Assembly (NCBI RefSeq): GCF_943913915.1
Contig: NZ_CALUAA010000020.1
Coordinates: 1 to 15,417 of the forward strand
DNA from: an uncultured Peptoniphilus sp.
GTDB taxonomy: Bacteria; Bacillota; Clostridia; Tissierellales; Peptoniphilaceae
Direction of reading: 5' to 3'
Length of the DNA stretch: 15,417 nt
Every line of letters starts with the position of its first letter. Positions within the stretch are counted from its first letter, which is position 1. The translations under genes and the position numbers were made by a program. The notes beneath the pieces were generated by a model, which saw nothing but the letters and a program-made list of their open reading frames with translations, ran no database searches and had not been told where the DNA came from. Shown in pieces: positions 1 to 6,590 of the stretch.

Positions 1-527
1 CGACCGGCAACTTCAAACCGGGTGTAAAACAAGAAATCACCTACGTTTATGAAAAGACCGTTAACAAACCGGTAGAACCTAGCAAACCGGAAAAACCCAG
101 CGAACCCTCCAAGCCGGTGAACCCGACGCCCAATACGCCGGATGAACCGACAGGATGGACTCCTCTTAAACCTGTAGATCCCAAGACTCCGGACAGCCCT
201 GTAAAGGAAGAGCCGAAGAATCCCGAGCCGCAAACTCCGGAAGAACCTGCTCAACCTGAACAACCTGCCGAACCGAAACCTGCAGATGAAGAGGTTGAAA
301 AACCTGCGGAAACCGGGGTAGAAGATGAAGAATCTCTCGGTGCAACTGATCCTGCCGATAGGGAAGAGGAAATCAACCAACCGAAAAATTACAAAGATAA
401 TGAAGAAGATCGTGAAGGTAAAGCGCCTCAAACATTTGATGCAGGCGTGGCACCTTATGCAGGTCTTGCAGGCTTAGCTTCGAGTGTATTCGCTTACCTC
501 GAAAGCAAGAAGAGAAGAAATAAATAA
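1..527 (+). CDS. Cell-wall-anchored surface protein, C-terminal fragment (5' end outside window)
   Basis: This is the open 3' end of a larger gene; the reading frame is already open at base 3 with no start in view. The first ~20 residues (ending ITYVYEK) resemble the last strand of a MucBP/SHIRT-like extracellular repeat. Next comes a ~110-residue proline-, lysine- and glutamate-rich stretch with many PxxP and KPxxP units, typical of a wall-spanning stalk. It turns strongly acidic before a sorting-like tail: APQTFDAG (bases 423-446), a weakly hydrophobic segment of about 18 residues, and the basic end KKRRNK. This architecture indicates export and covalent anchoring to peptidoglycan by a sortase. 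The motif departs from LPXTG at the first and fifth positions. An internal GTG at 117 could be mistaken for a start, but the upstream in-frame sequence has the same composition and no RBS is present. The ligand or adhesive role cannot be told from this fragment. Confidence 0.82.
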   Translation, partial: TGNFKPGVKQEITYVYEKTVNKPVEPSKPEKPSEPSKPVNPTPNTPDEPTGWTPLKPVDPKTPDSPVKEEPKNPEPQTPEEPAQPEQPAEPKPADEEVEKPAETGVEDEESLGATDPADREEEINQPKNYKDNEEDREGKAPQTFDAGVAPYAGLAGLASSVFAYLESKKRRNK

Positions 528-540
528 CTATCTGCACATT

Positions 541-568
541 AAAAAGGAAGGAGTGATCCTTCCTTTTT
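541..568 (+). terminator. Rho-independent terminator after the surface-protein gene
   Basis: A perfect 12-bp stem (AAAAAGGAAGGA / TCCTTCCTTTTT) with a GTGA loop starts 13 bases after the stop codon. Its 3' arm ends in five T residues. Because the 5' arm begins with five A residues it could also work on the minus strand. Confidence 0.9.
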
Positions 569-615
569 GTGTGCGTAAAATATGATATTATTTAAAATGA
601 AAGGAGCAGTGAAGG

Positions 616-891
616 ATGAATCAGAATAAAATGATCGCCGGCCCATCGGATTTGGCGCTGGGGTGTGTTGCGGCGGGCTATATCGTTTTAAAGCTCGCTA
701 CAATTTATAAGGGTATAGACGGTACTCAGCTGGACCTTATTTTTCTATGCGGCTTACTCGGTTCAGAGGTGTACCGCTTTAAATCCTCTTTGAGTGAGAG
801 GACTTTTTATGAAAATACGGGACGTGGAATTATTGTCGCGGGGCTCATTATTATGTTTATCTCCAAGTTGCAGAATTTTTTCACGCAATAA
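616..891 (+). CDS. Small membrane protein of unknown function, 91 aa
   Basis: I do not recognise this protein. It begins at an ATG with a good AAGGAG (601-606) nine bases upstream. Three hydrophobic segments are visible, at about residues 12-31, 38-53 and 70-88, separated by short charged loops (KGIDGTQLD and RFKSSLSERTFYENTGR), so it is probably a three-helix integral membrane protein. There is no signal peptide, catalytic motif or cysteine pair. It lies between the terminator of the surface-protein gene and the promoter of the DUF1002 gene, so it is probably monocistronic. AT-rich TATGAT and TATTAT boxes (581-591) lie upstream, without a convincing -35. The intact frame, RBS and amphipathic pattern support a real gene; function is unknown. 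Confidence 0.7.
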   Translation: MNQNKMIAGPSDLALGCVAAGYIVLKLATIYKGIDGTQLDLIFLCGLLGSEVYRFKSSLSERTFYENTGRGIIVAGLIIMFISKLQNFFTQ

Positions 892-943
892 AAACCAATT
901 GCCAAATCTTTTCTAAGCCTCTTTTAAATCTGATCCCCGGGGC

Positions 944-971
944 TTAAGGACAGACGAGCCTATGGTATAAT
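944..971 (+). promoter_or_regulatory. Probable promoter for the DUF1002 gene
   Basis: A consensus -10 TATAAT lies at 966-971, forty bases before the start codon. The -35 is weak (TTAAGG at 944-949, 16-bp spacer). The -35 area overlaps a short inverted repeat (TAAGCCTC at 914-921 and GGGGCTTA at 939-946) that lacks a T-run and so is not an obvious terminator. Confidence 0.5.
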
Positions 972-1010
972 AAGGTCCGTAAAAAAGTGTAAATAAATTG
1001 GGAGGAAATT

Positions 1011-1889
1011 ATGAATAAAATAAAACGATGGGCGACGACCGCCCTTGCCGTGGCCATGGTGGCCATTGCTGCAGTGCCGGTGTTTGCCGATGCGGTTGAG
1101 GGAGATGTTATTTTATGTCTCGGTCAAAATCTAACGGATCCGCAAAGAGAAGAACTTAAGAAGCGTTTCGGCGCCAAGGAAGAGGATCAAATTATTGAAG
1201 TTACCAATGCGGAAGAGCATGAGTATCTCGGCGAATTTGTACCTGAGGCCAAGATCGGATCGAAAGCTATCTCCAGTGCCAAGATCGAGTATACGAAGCC
1301 CGGAAGCGGGATCCATGTGGAGACATCCGAGCGCGTTAAATTTATTACCGACGATATGTACCGCCAAGCGCTTGAAACGGCAGGGGTAAAAGATGCCGAT
1401 ATTACAGTTGATGCGCCTGTAAATGTCTCCGGTACGGCGGCGCTTACGGGGATTATGAAGGCCTATGAGGTAACGAGCGGCAAAAAGATCAGCGACGATG
1501 TGAAGAAGGCCGCCAATGAAGAGATGGTAGTAACATCGGACCTCGCCAATGATGTCGGTGCGGAAAAAGCCGCCGGCTTTGTTAAGGAAGTAAAGGAGCA
1601 GATCGCCGCCAAGGCACCGAAATCTCGTGAAGAAGTGCAGTCTATTATCGTAAATATTTCAAACGAGTTTAACATTAATCTTTCCGAGCAACAAAGGGAT
1701 GATTTAACAAATTTCTTCGATCGTTTAAGAAAGACCGATATCGATTGGAACGGCATCGCAGACAAGGCGAAGGGCGCCGCCAATCAGGCGAAGGATTACC
1801 TGGGCAGTGACGAAGGGCAAAGTCTCTTGATGTCTATTAAAAACGGCTTCGGACGCTTTATCGACTGGTTCGCTTCTCTATTCAGATAA
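1011..1889 (+). CDS. Secreted DUF1002-family protein
   Basis: A 292-residue protein with a classic signal peptide: basic start MNKIKR, hydrophobic core to about residue 21, and a VFA-D cleavage site after Ala26. The mature part matches the DUF1002 pattern as I know it: an opening LGQNLTDPQREELKKRFG, the segment EYLGEFVPEAKIGSKAISSAK, a GSGIHV stretch, and the conserved VSGTAALTGIMKAYE core (around residues 139-153). The second half is helical and charged. The last ~20 residues form an amphipathic helix rich in F and W. The family occurs in Firmicutes with no established biochemical role, so only secretion can be inferred. The start is fixed by GGAGG (1001-1005) five bases upstream. It is monocistronic, with its own promoter and strong terminator. 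Confidence 0.88.
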   Translation: MNKIKRWATTALAVAMVAIAAVPVFADAVEGDVILCLGQNLTDPQREELKKRFGAKEEDQIIEVTNAEEHEYLGEFVPEAKIGSKAISSAKIEYTKPGSGIHVETSERVKFITDDMYRQALETAGVKDADITVDAPVNVSGTAALTGIMKAYEVTSGKKISDDVKKAANEEMVVTSDLANDVGAEKAAGFVKEVKEQIAAKAPKSREEVQSIIVNISNEFNINLSEQQRDDLTNFFDRLRKTDIDWNGIADKAKGAANQAKDYLGSDEGQSLLMSIKNGFGRFIDWFASLFR

Positions 1890-1893
1890 CAAT

Positions 1894-1940
1894 AAAAAAG
1901 GTTCTCTATCAGCTTTAAGAGTTGATAGAGAACCTTTTTT
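1894..1940 (+). terminator. Strong intrinsic terminator after the DUF1002 gene
   Basis: A perfect 18-bp stem (AAAAAAGGTTCTCTATCA / TGATAGAGAACCTTTTTT) with an 11-base loop, ending in six T residues, starts five bases after the stop codon. The A-run on the 5' arm gives a T-run on the minus strand, so it may be bidirectional and protect against read-through from murC. Confidence 0.93.
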
Positions 1941-1978
1941 AGTTAATAGCTTTTAGCCGGGTTTCAGTGAGATGACGC

Positions 1979-2005
1979 AAAAAGAGCCCGGCCTTTGCCG
2001 AGCTC
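1979..2005 (-). terminator. Intrinsic terminator of murC
   Basis: Read on the minus strand, GAGCTCGGC pairs with GCCGGGCTC (nine pairs, one G-U) around an AAAG loop, followed by TTTTT. It lies eleven bases after the murC stop and is distinct from the facing DUF1002 terminator. Confidence 0.88.
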
Positions 2006-2015
2006 TGCAGTTGAT

Positions 2016-3416
2016 TTATTTTTGTGGTTTGTAATTCTCCAAGAAGCGTTCGCCTACGCGATAGATGTCGCCGGCGCCCATGGTAAGGATAACGTCTCCG
2101 GGTCTGGATTTTTCCATTATATAATCTAAAATATCGTCCTGTTCGCCGATATAGACGGCCTGATCGTGATTGGCCTTCACGGCTTCCACTAATGTTTTCG
2201 AGTGAATATCGCCGTAATCTTTTTCTCTCGCCGCGTAAATATCGGCGATAATCGTTATATCCGATTCTTTAAAGCTATGGCTGAAGCTGTCTAAGAGCAG
2301 CTTCGTGCGCGTATAGGTGTGGGGTTGGAAGATGCAGATCAGGCGATTGGCCACCGTAGGTTTTAGGGCGTGGAGCGTGGAGGCGATTTCTGTGGGGTGG
2401 TGTGCGTAATCGTCGATGACACGAATATCGTCGACGGCGCCTTTAAATTCAAGTCGTCTTCCCACACCGTGGTATTTCTGTACGCCTTCGACGGCTTTAT
2501 CGATATCGATGCCGTTTTCCGCGCAGGCGGCGATGGCGGCGAGGGAATTGGTGACATTATGCATTCCCATGGTGCTTAATGCCACTTCTCCCCATTGTTT
2601 TCCGCGAACAAAGAGTTCGTAGCGTATATGGCCGGTGGTGGGATCCACGTCGAGGTTTTTCGCCATGTAATCCGCATCGTCTTTTAAACTGACGGTGACG
2701 ATATCGGCCTTCGTTGCATGGCGCATGCTGTAGGCTCTTTCATCGTCTTTGTTTAAAATTAAGGTGTCGCCCTTTCCTAAGTTGCCGGCGTATTGTCTGA
2801 AGGTATCTAAGATGTGTTCGATATTATCGAAGAAATCCAAGTGATCCTCGTCGATGTTTAGGATAATTGCCGTGGAAGGGAAGTACTTCAACACATTGGC
2901 CCGATATTCGCAGGCTTCTGTAAGGAAGAAGTCGCCGGTGCCGATGCGCACATTGCCGCTGATTTCGCCCAGGTTTCCGCCTACCATTATCGTAGGGGAG
3001 AAGGGGGCGTCTTTAATGGCGGTGGCGATCATGGATGTGGTGGTCGTCTTGCCATGAGTTCCCGATACGGCGACGGAAACGTGAAAGTTTCGCATCACGG
3101 CACCTAAAAAGGTGGCTCGGTCGACGATATCGATTTTTTGTTGCACGGCCGCCCGGTATTCGGGATTGTCCATTTGGATGGCGTCTGTATAGACGATAAG
3201 GTCGGCGCCTTCTATTTGGGAAGGATCGTGGCCTTCGTAGACGGTAATGCCGAGCTCTTTAAGATGATCGGTAATGGAGGAGGTCTTTTGATCGCTGCCG
3301 GAAATGCTATAGCCTTTTGAGAGCATTAATGCCGCCAAGCCGGACATGCTGATGCCGCCAATGCCGATAAAGTGAATGTGGTGGTAGTGATCCGTACCAA
3401 ATTCAAACTGAAACAT
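2016..3416 (-). CDS. murC: UDP-N-acetylmuramate--L-alanine ligase
   Basis: A cytoplasmic Mur ligase that adds L-alanine to UDP-MurNAc with ATP, the first step of peptide-stem synthesis in peptidoglycan. At 466 residues it is full length for MurC. The N-terminal Rossmann-like UDP-binding domain has the MurC-type FIGIGGISMSG loop (residues 16-26). The ATP P-loop is GTHGKTTTT (119-127). The central domain has NIDEDHLDFF (187-196), and the C-terminal domain starts near DDYAHHPTE (335-343), a Mur-ligase signature. The H-x-x-H-H-I-H-F lead-in before the glycine loop is typical of MurC rather than MurD, E or F. The start ATG is preceded by GAGGAA on the minus strand. It lies downstream of rpsD but is separated from it by a terminator, so it needs its own promoter in the ~70-base gap or read-through. 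I see no convincing -35/-10 pair there. Confidence 0.97.
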   Translation of the reverse strand: MFQFEFGTDHYHHIHFIGIGGISMSGLAALMLSKGYSISGSDQKTSSITDHLKELGITVYEGHDPSQIEGADLIVYTDAIQMDNPEYRAAVQQKIDIVDRATFLGAVMRNFHVSVAVSGTHGKTTTTSMIATAIKDAPFSPTIMVGGNLGEISGNVRIGTGDFFLTEACEYRANVLKYFPSTAIILNIDEDHLDFFDNIEHILDTFRQYAGNLGKGDTLILNKDDERAYSMRHATKADIVTVSLKDDADYMAKNLDVDPTTGHIRYELFVRGKQWGEVALSTMGMHNVTNSLAAIAACAENGIDIDKAVEGVQKYHGVGRRLEFKGAVDDIRVIDDYAHHPTEIASTLHALKPTVANRLICIFQPHTYTRTKLLLDSFSHSFKESDITIIADIYAAREKDYGDIHSKTLVEAVKANHDQAVYIGEQDDILDYIMEKSRPGDVILTMGAGDIYRVGERFLENYKPQK

Positions 3417-3457
3417 ATTTTCCTCGCTTCCTAGAGTTTATGTCTAAAAAATGTAAT

Positions 3458-3486
3458 AAAAAAATTGCGGAGAAAATCCGCAATTT
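3458..3486 (-). terminator. Intrinsic terminator of rpsD
   Basis: On the minus strand AAATTGCGGA and TCCGCAATTT form a perfect 10-bp stem with a five-base loop and a run of seven T residues that overlaps the stem end. It begins two bases after the rpsD stop codon, making rpsD effectively monocistronic. Confidence 0.9.
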
Positions 3487-3488
3487 CA

Positions 3489-4082
3489 TTATTTTCCGGA
3501 ATAGAATTCGACGATCAGTTGATCTTCGATTTCAACGGGAATATCTTCACGAGCAGGTTCGGAACTTAAGGTTGCCTTGTTGTTCTTTTCCTTCGTGATG
3601 TAGGGATAGCTGTTGACGAAGTTGTTTTCAAAGTTTTCTTTGAACATGTCAACCTTACGTCCACGTTCACTTAAGGAAATAACATCGCCGACTTCTACTC
3701 GGTAGGAGGGGATGTTGATTTTTTGTCCGTTCACGTGAATGTGACCGTGGGTTACCATTTGTCTTGCTTGACGAATGGAGGATGCAAATCCCATACGATA
3801 CGTTAAATTATCTAAGCGGACTTCTAAGCGCTTAACCAGTGCGGGACCGGTTTCTTCTTCGGCTTTTTGAGCTTCTGTAACATAACGGAAAAATTGTTTT
3901 TCCATGACTCCGTAATATGCTCTAAGTCTTTGTTTTTCCAATAATTGTTTACCGTATTCGGTTAACTTCTTATCGGAACGAGCGGTACCTCTACCTGCTC
4001 TGTTCATTGCTTTCGGGTGTCCACATACGTTTAGACCTAATCTTCTGGATTGTTTAAATCTAGGTCCCATCATTTTTGCCAT
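3489..4082 (-). CDS. rpsD: 30S ribosomal protein S4 (zinc-free type)
   Basis: A primary 16S rRNA-binding protein that starts 30S assembly. At 197 residues it is a typical bacterial S4 length. The N-terminal part (RFKQSRRLGLNVCGHPKAMNRAGRGT) corresponds to the region that in zinc-binding S4 carries four cysteines; only Cys20 remains, so this is the C-minus paralogue. The EYGKQLLEKQRLRAYYGVMEKQF segment (42-64) is strongly conserved. The S4 RNA-binding domain runs from about residue 87 to 150 (RLEVRLDNLTYRMGF, RQARQMVTHGHIHVNG). It is not in the alpha operon (rpsM-rpsK-rpoA) but alone, as in Bacillus. It has its own promoter, leader hairpin and terminator, which fits autonomous regulation. AGGAGTG sits seven bases before the ATG. 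Confidence 0.97.
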   Translation of the reverse strand: MAKMMGPRFKQSRRLGLNVCGHPKAMNRAGRGTARSDKKLTEYGKQLLEKQRLRAYYGVMEKQFFRYVTEAQKAEEETGPALVKRLEVRLDNLTYRMGFASSIRQARQMVTHGHIHVNGQKINIPSYRVEVGDVISLSERGRKVDMFKENFENNFVNSYPYITKEKNNKATLSSEPAREDIPVEIEDQLIVEFYSGK

Positions 4083-4094
4083 TATCTTTCACTC

Positions 4095-4123
4095 CTAAAT
4101 TATTATTTGCCGCGATAATTTAG
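4095..4123 (-). promoter_or_regulatory. Hairpin in the rpsD leader overlapping the ribosome-binding site
   Basis: In the short (about 45-base) rpsD leader, CTAAATTAT and ATAATTTAG form a perfect 9-bp stem with an 11-base GC-containing loop. The 3' arm ends in the first two bases of the AGGAG Shine-Dalgarno (4092-4096), so folding would partly hide the RBS. Autogenous translational control by S4 is known in Bacillus and Escherichia coli; this hairpin is a candidate for such control here. Binding of S4 is inference. Confidence 0.5.
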
Positions 4124-4133
4124 AACCTTAATT

Positions 4134-4162
4134 ATTATATAAGATAGATTTCAGTATGTAAA
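4134..4162 (-). promoter_or_regulatory. Near-consensus sigma-A promoter of rpsD
   Basis: On the minus strand TTTACA (complement of 4157-4162), a 17-bp spacer and TATAAT (complement of 4134-4139) form an almost perfect vegetative promoter. The expected transcript start is near 4127, giving a 45-base leader. Confidence 0.88.
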
Positions 4163-4196
4163 GGGCTGATTACCACAACATGAGGACTTTTCCATG

Positions 4197-4205
4197 TGTT
4201 ATACT
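4197..4205 (+). promoter_or_regulatory. Extended -10 promoter for the deaminase-trpS operon
   Basis: TGT-TATACT has the extended -10 form (TGn followed by a near-consensus hexamer), 26 bases before the ATG of the deaminase. No good -35 is seen at 16-18 bp, consistent with an extended -10 promoter. It diverges from the rpsD promoter. Confidence 0.55.
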
Positions 4206-4231
4206 ACCCATAAGAGAAAAAGAGGTGGAAC

Positions 4232-5542
4232 ATGCATATTATTTTCAAAAACACGCGTTATATCGACGTCATTGAGGGTGTCGTAAAAGAAAACAAGGAT
4301 ATTGAAATTAATGATGATAAGATTGTCGCCATTGCCGAAGGGGGAAGCTTAAAAGGCGGAGAGGAAATCGACGGATCCGATCTTCTCCTCGTGCCCGGGT
4401 TCGTCAACGCCCACACTCATCTCGGCATGAGCTATTTCAGAAACTATGCCGATGATATGGATTTAAACACATGGCTTACCACGGCGATTTGGCCCTTGGA
4501 GGCGCATCTCACACCTGATGATATTTACTGGGCGAGCCTCCTTTCTATGGCCGAGGGGATCCGCTCCGGCGCCACAACCTTCTGCGATATGTATTATGAA
4601 CTGGATCGTGTCGCCGATGCCGCCGCAGAAATCGGCATGCGGGGCCTGTTAACCCGCGGCCTTACGGATATTGACGGAAGCGGCGAGGAAAAGCTTGAAG
4701 AGACTCGTATGCTCTACGCTTCCTGCCACGGAAAGGGTGAGGATTTAGTTCGTGTGGCACCGGCGCCTCACGCCATCTACACCTGTAGCGGCGATTACAT
4801 TAAAGACATTATTTCCCTTGCAAAGGAAATGGACGGGCTTTTGCATCTCCACGCTTCGGAGACGAAGAAGGAAGTAGAAGACAGTGTGGCAAATTACGGC
4901 AAGACGCCTGTAGATTATATGATGGGTCTCGGCCTCGGCCAGGTACACACTATCGCCGCCCACTGCGTGCACATGACGGAAGAAGAGATGAATCTGGTGG
5001 ACAAATCGAAGTTCTTCCCGGTGTACAATCCCTCCAGTAATTTAAAATTGGCAAGCGGCTTCACGCCGGTGCAAACATTCTTAGATAAGGGTTTCCGTGT
5101 GGCCCTGGGTACCGACGGCGACAGCTCCAATAATAATCAAAACATGCTCGAGGAAATGCACATTGCGAGCATTGTGAATAAGGCGGTTACCATGGATCCC
5201 GAAGCCGTTTCGGCGGCAGATGTGATTCGTATGGCCACCATTAACGGCGCCTACGCCCTCGGACGTGAAGATGAAATTGGCTCCATTGAGGAGGGAAAGA
5301 AGGCGGATATCGCCTGCTTCGATTTAAATTCACCGAGTTTTACGCCCATTAATAATCTGATCAGCGCCCTTTGCTATTCCGCTCAATCGGAAGATGTAAA
5401 GCACGTTATGATCGACGGCGAGTTCGTTATGCGTGACAGACAGTTTACCCGCGTAGACCTTGATAAGATTCGCCGGGAAGTCGAAGAAAAATTCCAAGTG
5501 CTTCTTGAGCGTAAAGCCCAAAAAGAAAAAGAGAGAGCCTAA
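4232..5542 (+). CDS. mtaD: 5-methylthioadenosine/S-adenosylhomocysteine deaminase (amidohydrolase)
   Basis: A 436-residue metal-dependent amidohydrolase of the MTA/SAH deaminase (TrzN/ATZ) group, predicted to deaminate S-adenosylhomocysteine and/or methylthioadenosine to the inosyl forms. Likely metal ligands are H61 and H63 (NAHTHLGMS), H207 (HLHASE, with E210), H244 (AHCVHM) and D295 (GTDGDSSNN). The segments SYFRNYADDMDLNTWL (67-82) and IWPLEAHLTPDDIYW (86-100) are characteristic of this subgroup rather than of cytosine deaminase or guanine deaminase. PSSNLKLASG (268-276) lines the substrate site in the family. The start is supported by GAGGTGG (4222-4228). It is followed 16 bases later by trpS, so both probably share a transcript. 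Substrate preference between SAH, MTA and other adenosines cannot be read from sequence. Confidence 0.88.
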   Translation: MHIIFKNTRYIDVIEGVVKENKDIEINDDKIVAIAEGGSLKGGEEIDGSDLLLVPGFVNAHTHLGMSYFRNYADDMDLNTWLTTAIWPLEAHLTPDDIYWASLLSMAEGIRSGATTFCDMYYELDRVADAAAEIGMRGLLTRGLTDIDGSGEEKLEETRMLYASCHGKGEDLVRVAPAPHAIYTCSGDYIKDIISLAKEMDGLLHLHASETKKEVEDSVANYGKTPVDYMMGLGLGQVHTIAAHCVHMTEEEMNLVDKSKFFPVYNPSSNLKLASGFTPVQTFLDKGFRVALGTDGDSSNNNQNMLEEMHIASIVNKAVTMDPEAVSAADVIRMATINGAYALGREDEIGSIEEGKKADIACFDLNSPSFTPINNLISALCYSAQSEDVKHVMIDGEFVMRDRQFTRVDLDKIRREVEEKFQVLLERKAQKEKERA

Positions 5543-5558
5543 TTATAAGGAGAACTTT

Positions 5559-6548
5559 ATGGATAAAAAAATAGTATTTTCGGCGATTCAGCCATCCGGC
5601 AGTTTAACCATCGGCAATTATTTAGGTGCCCTGAGTAATTTTTCCGATCTGCAAAAAGACTACAACTGCCTCTATTGCGTCGCCGATATGCACGCTATTA
5701 CCGTGCCTCAAAAGCCGGCAGATTTGCGTCGTCGCACGCTGGATCTGATCGCCCTCTACGTCGCCTGCGGCATTGATCCCGAAGAGAGTATTCTCTACAT
5801 TCAATCTCAAGTGCCGGAACATGCGGAGCTTGCATGGGTTTTAAACACCATTACCTCTGTGGGCCAATTAAATCGCATGACCCAATTTAAGGATAAATCC
5901 CAAAAACAGAAAGAAGTCTACGCCGGCCTCTTAAACTACCCGGTGCTCATGGTGGCTGATATTTTGCTCTACCAAACCTCTTTTGTTCCCGTAGGGGAAG
6001 ACCAACGTCAACATATCGAGCTTACTCGTGACATTGCCGAGCGGTTCAACACGCGTTATTCGCCGACCTTTACCGTGCCCGATATTTTGGCGCCGAAGGT
6101 AGGCGCGCGGATTATGAGTCTGCAAGATCCCACCTCTAAAATGAGTAAATCCGATGCGGACGAAAATGCGTATATTTTAATCTTGGATGAACCCGATGTG
6201 ATTCGCAGAAAGATTAAGCGCGCCGTCACTGATTCCGTCGGCGAAGTTCATTACACCGATGAACAGCCGGGGGTAAAGAATCTCCTGGACATTTACTGCT
6301 CCTTTAAACACATTACCCCCGAAGAGGCGGAAAGAGAGTTTGCGCAAGCGGGCTACGGCGAATTAAAGGAAGCTGTAGCGGAAGCTGTTGTAGAAGGGCT
6401 CGCTCCCGTGCAGGCACGTTACAAAGAGATTCGAGAAGACAAGGAAATGCTTGAATCGATTTGTAGATCCGGCGCGGAAAAAGCGTCTCGCTTGGCTCAA
6501 CGGACGCTTCGTAAAGTCTATCGCAAGGTAGGATTTGCGCAGTTTTAA
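5559..6548 (+). CDS. trpS: Tryptophanyl-tRNA synthetase
   Basis: A class I aminoacyl-tRNA synthetase that charges tRNA-Trp. It has 329 residues, normal for the short bacterial form. The HIGH-equivalent is TIGN (17-20) within QPSGSLTIGNYLGAL, and KMSKS is at 194-198. The VGEDQRQHIELTRDIAERFN segment (145-164) is diagnostic for TrpRS, as is the C-terminal ending RTLRKVYRKVGF. The start at 5559 is chosen because AAGGAG (5547-5552) precedes it and MDKKIVFSAIQPSG matches the family N-terminus. A longer frame opening at 5460 lies inside the deaminase gene and adds 33 non-family residues. There is no T-box in front of it: expression must come from the deaminase promoter or an unseen internal one. 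No hairpin terminator is visible before the valS promoter 8 bases downstream. Confidence 0.97.
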   Translation: MDKKIVFSAIQPSGSLTIGNYLGALSNFSDLQKDYNCLYCVADMHAITVPQKPADLRRRTLDLIALYVACGIDPEESILYIQSQVPEHAELAWVLNTITSVGQLNRMTQFKDKSQKQKEVYAGLLNYPVLMVADILLYQTSFVPVGEDQRQHIELTRDIAERFNTRYSPTFTVPDILAPKVGARIMSLQDPTSKMSKSDADENAYILILDEPDVIRRKIKRAVTDSVGEVHYTDEQPGVKNLLDIYCSFKHITPEEAEREFAQAGYGELKEAVAEAVVEGLAPVQARYKEIREDKEMLESICRSGAEKASRLAQRTLRKVYRKVGFAQF

Positions 6549-6555
6549 ACATTCC

Positions 6556-6584
6556 TTGACGGAGGTCCGGAAAGTTTCTATAAT
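6556..6584 (+). promoter_or_regulatory. Strong sigma-A promoter for the T-box/valS transcript
   Basis: TTGACG (6556-6561), an exact 17-bp spacer and TATAAT (6579-6584) immediately follow trpS. The predicted transcript start is near 6591, at the 5' edge of the T-box. Confidence 0.92.
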
Positions 6585-6590
6585 GAAGAT

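Noticed and set aside
100..420. Proline-rich repeats considered as a DNA repeat or CRISPR-like array
   Set aside because: The repeats are protein-level PxxP units with irregular spacing and no conserved nucleotide repeat or spacer pattern.
914..946. Inverted repeat TAAGCCTC/GGGGCTTA as a terminator of the small membrane protein gene
   Set aside because: The loop is long and there is no T-run after the 3' arm; it also overlaps the next gene's promoter region.
5460..5558. Longer trpS reading frame with 33 extra N-terminal residues
   Set aside because: The extension lies inside the deaminase gene, is lysine-rich and unlike TrpRS, and AAGGAG directly precedes the ATG at 5559.
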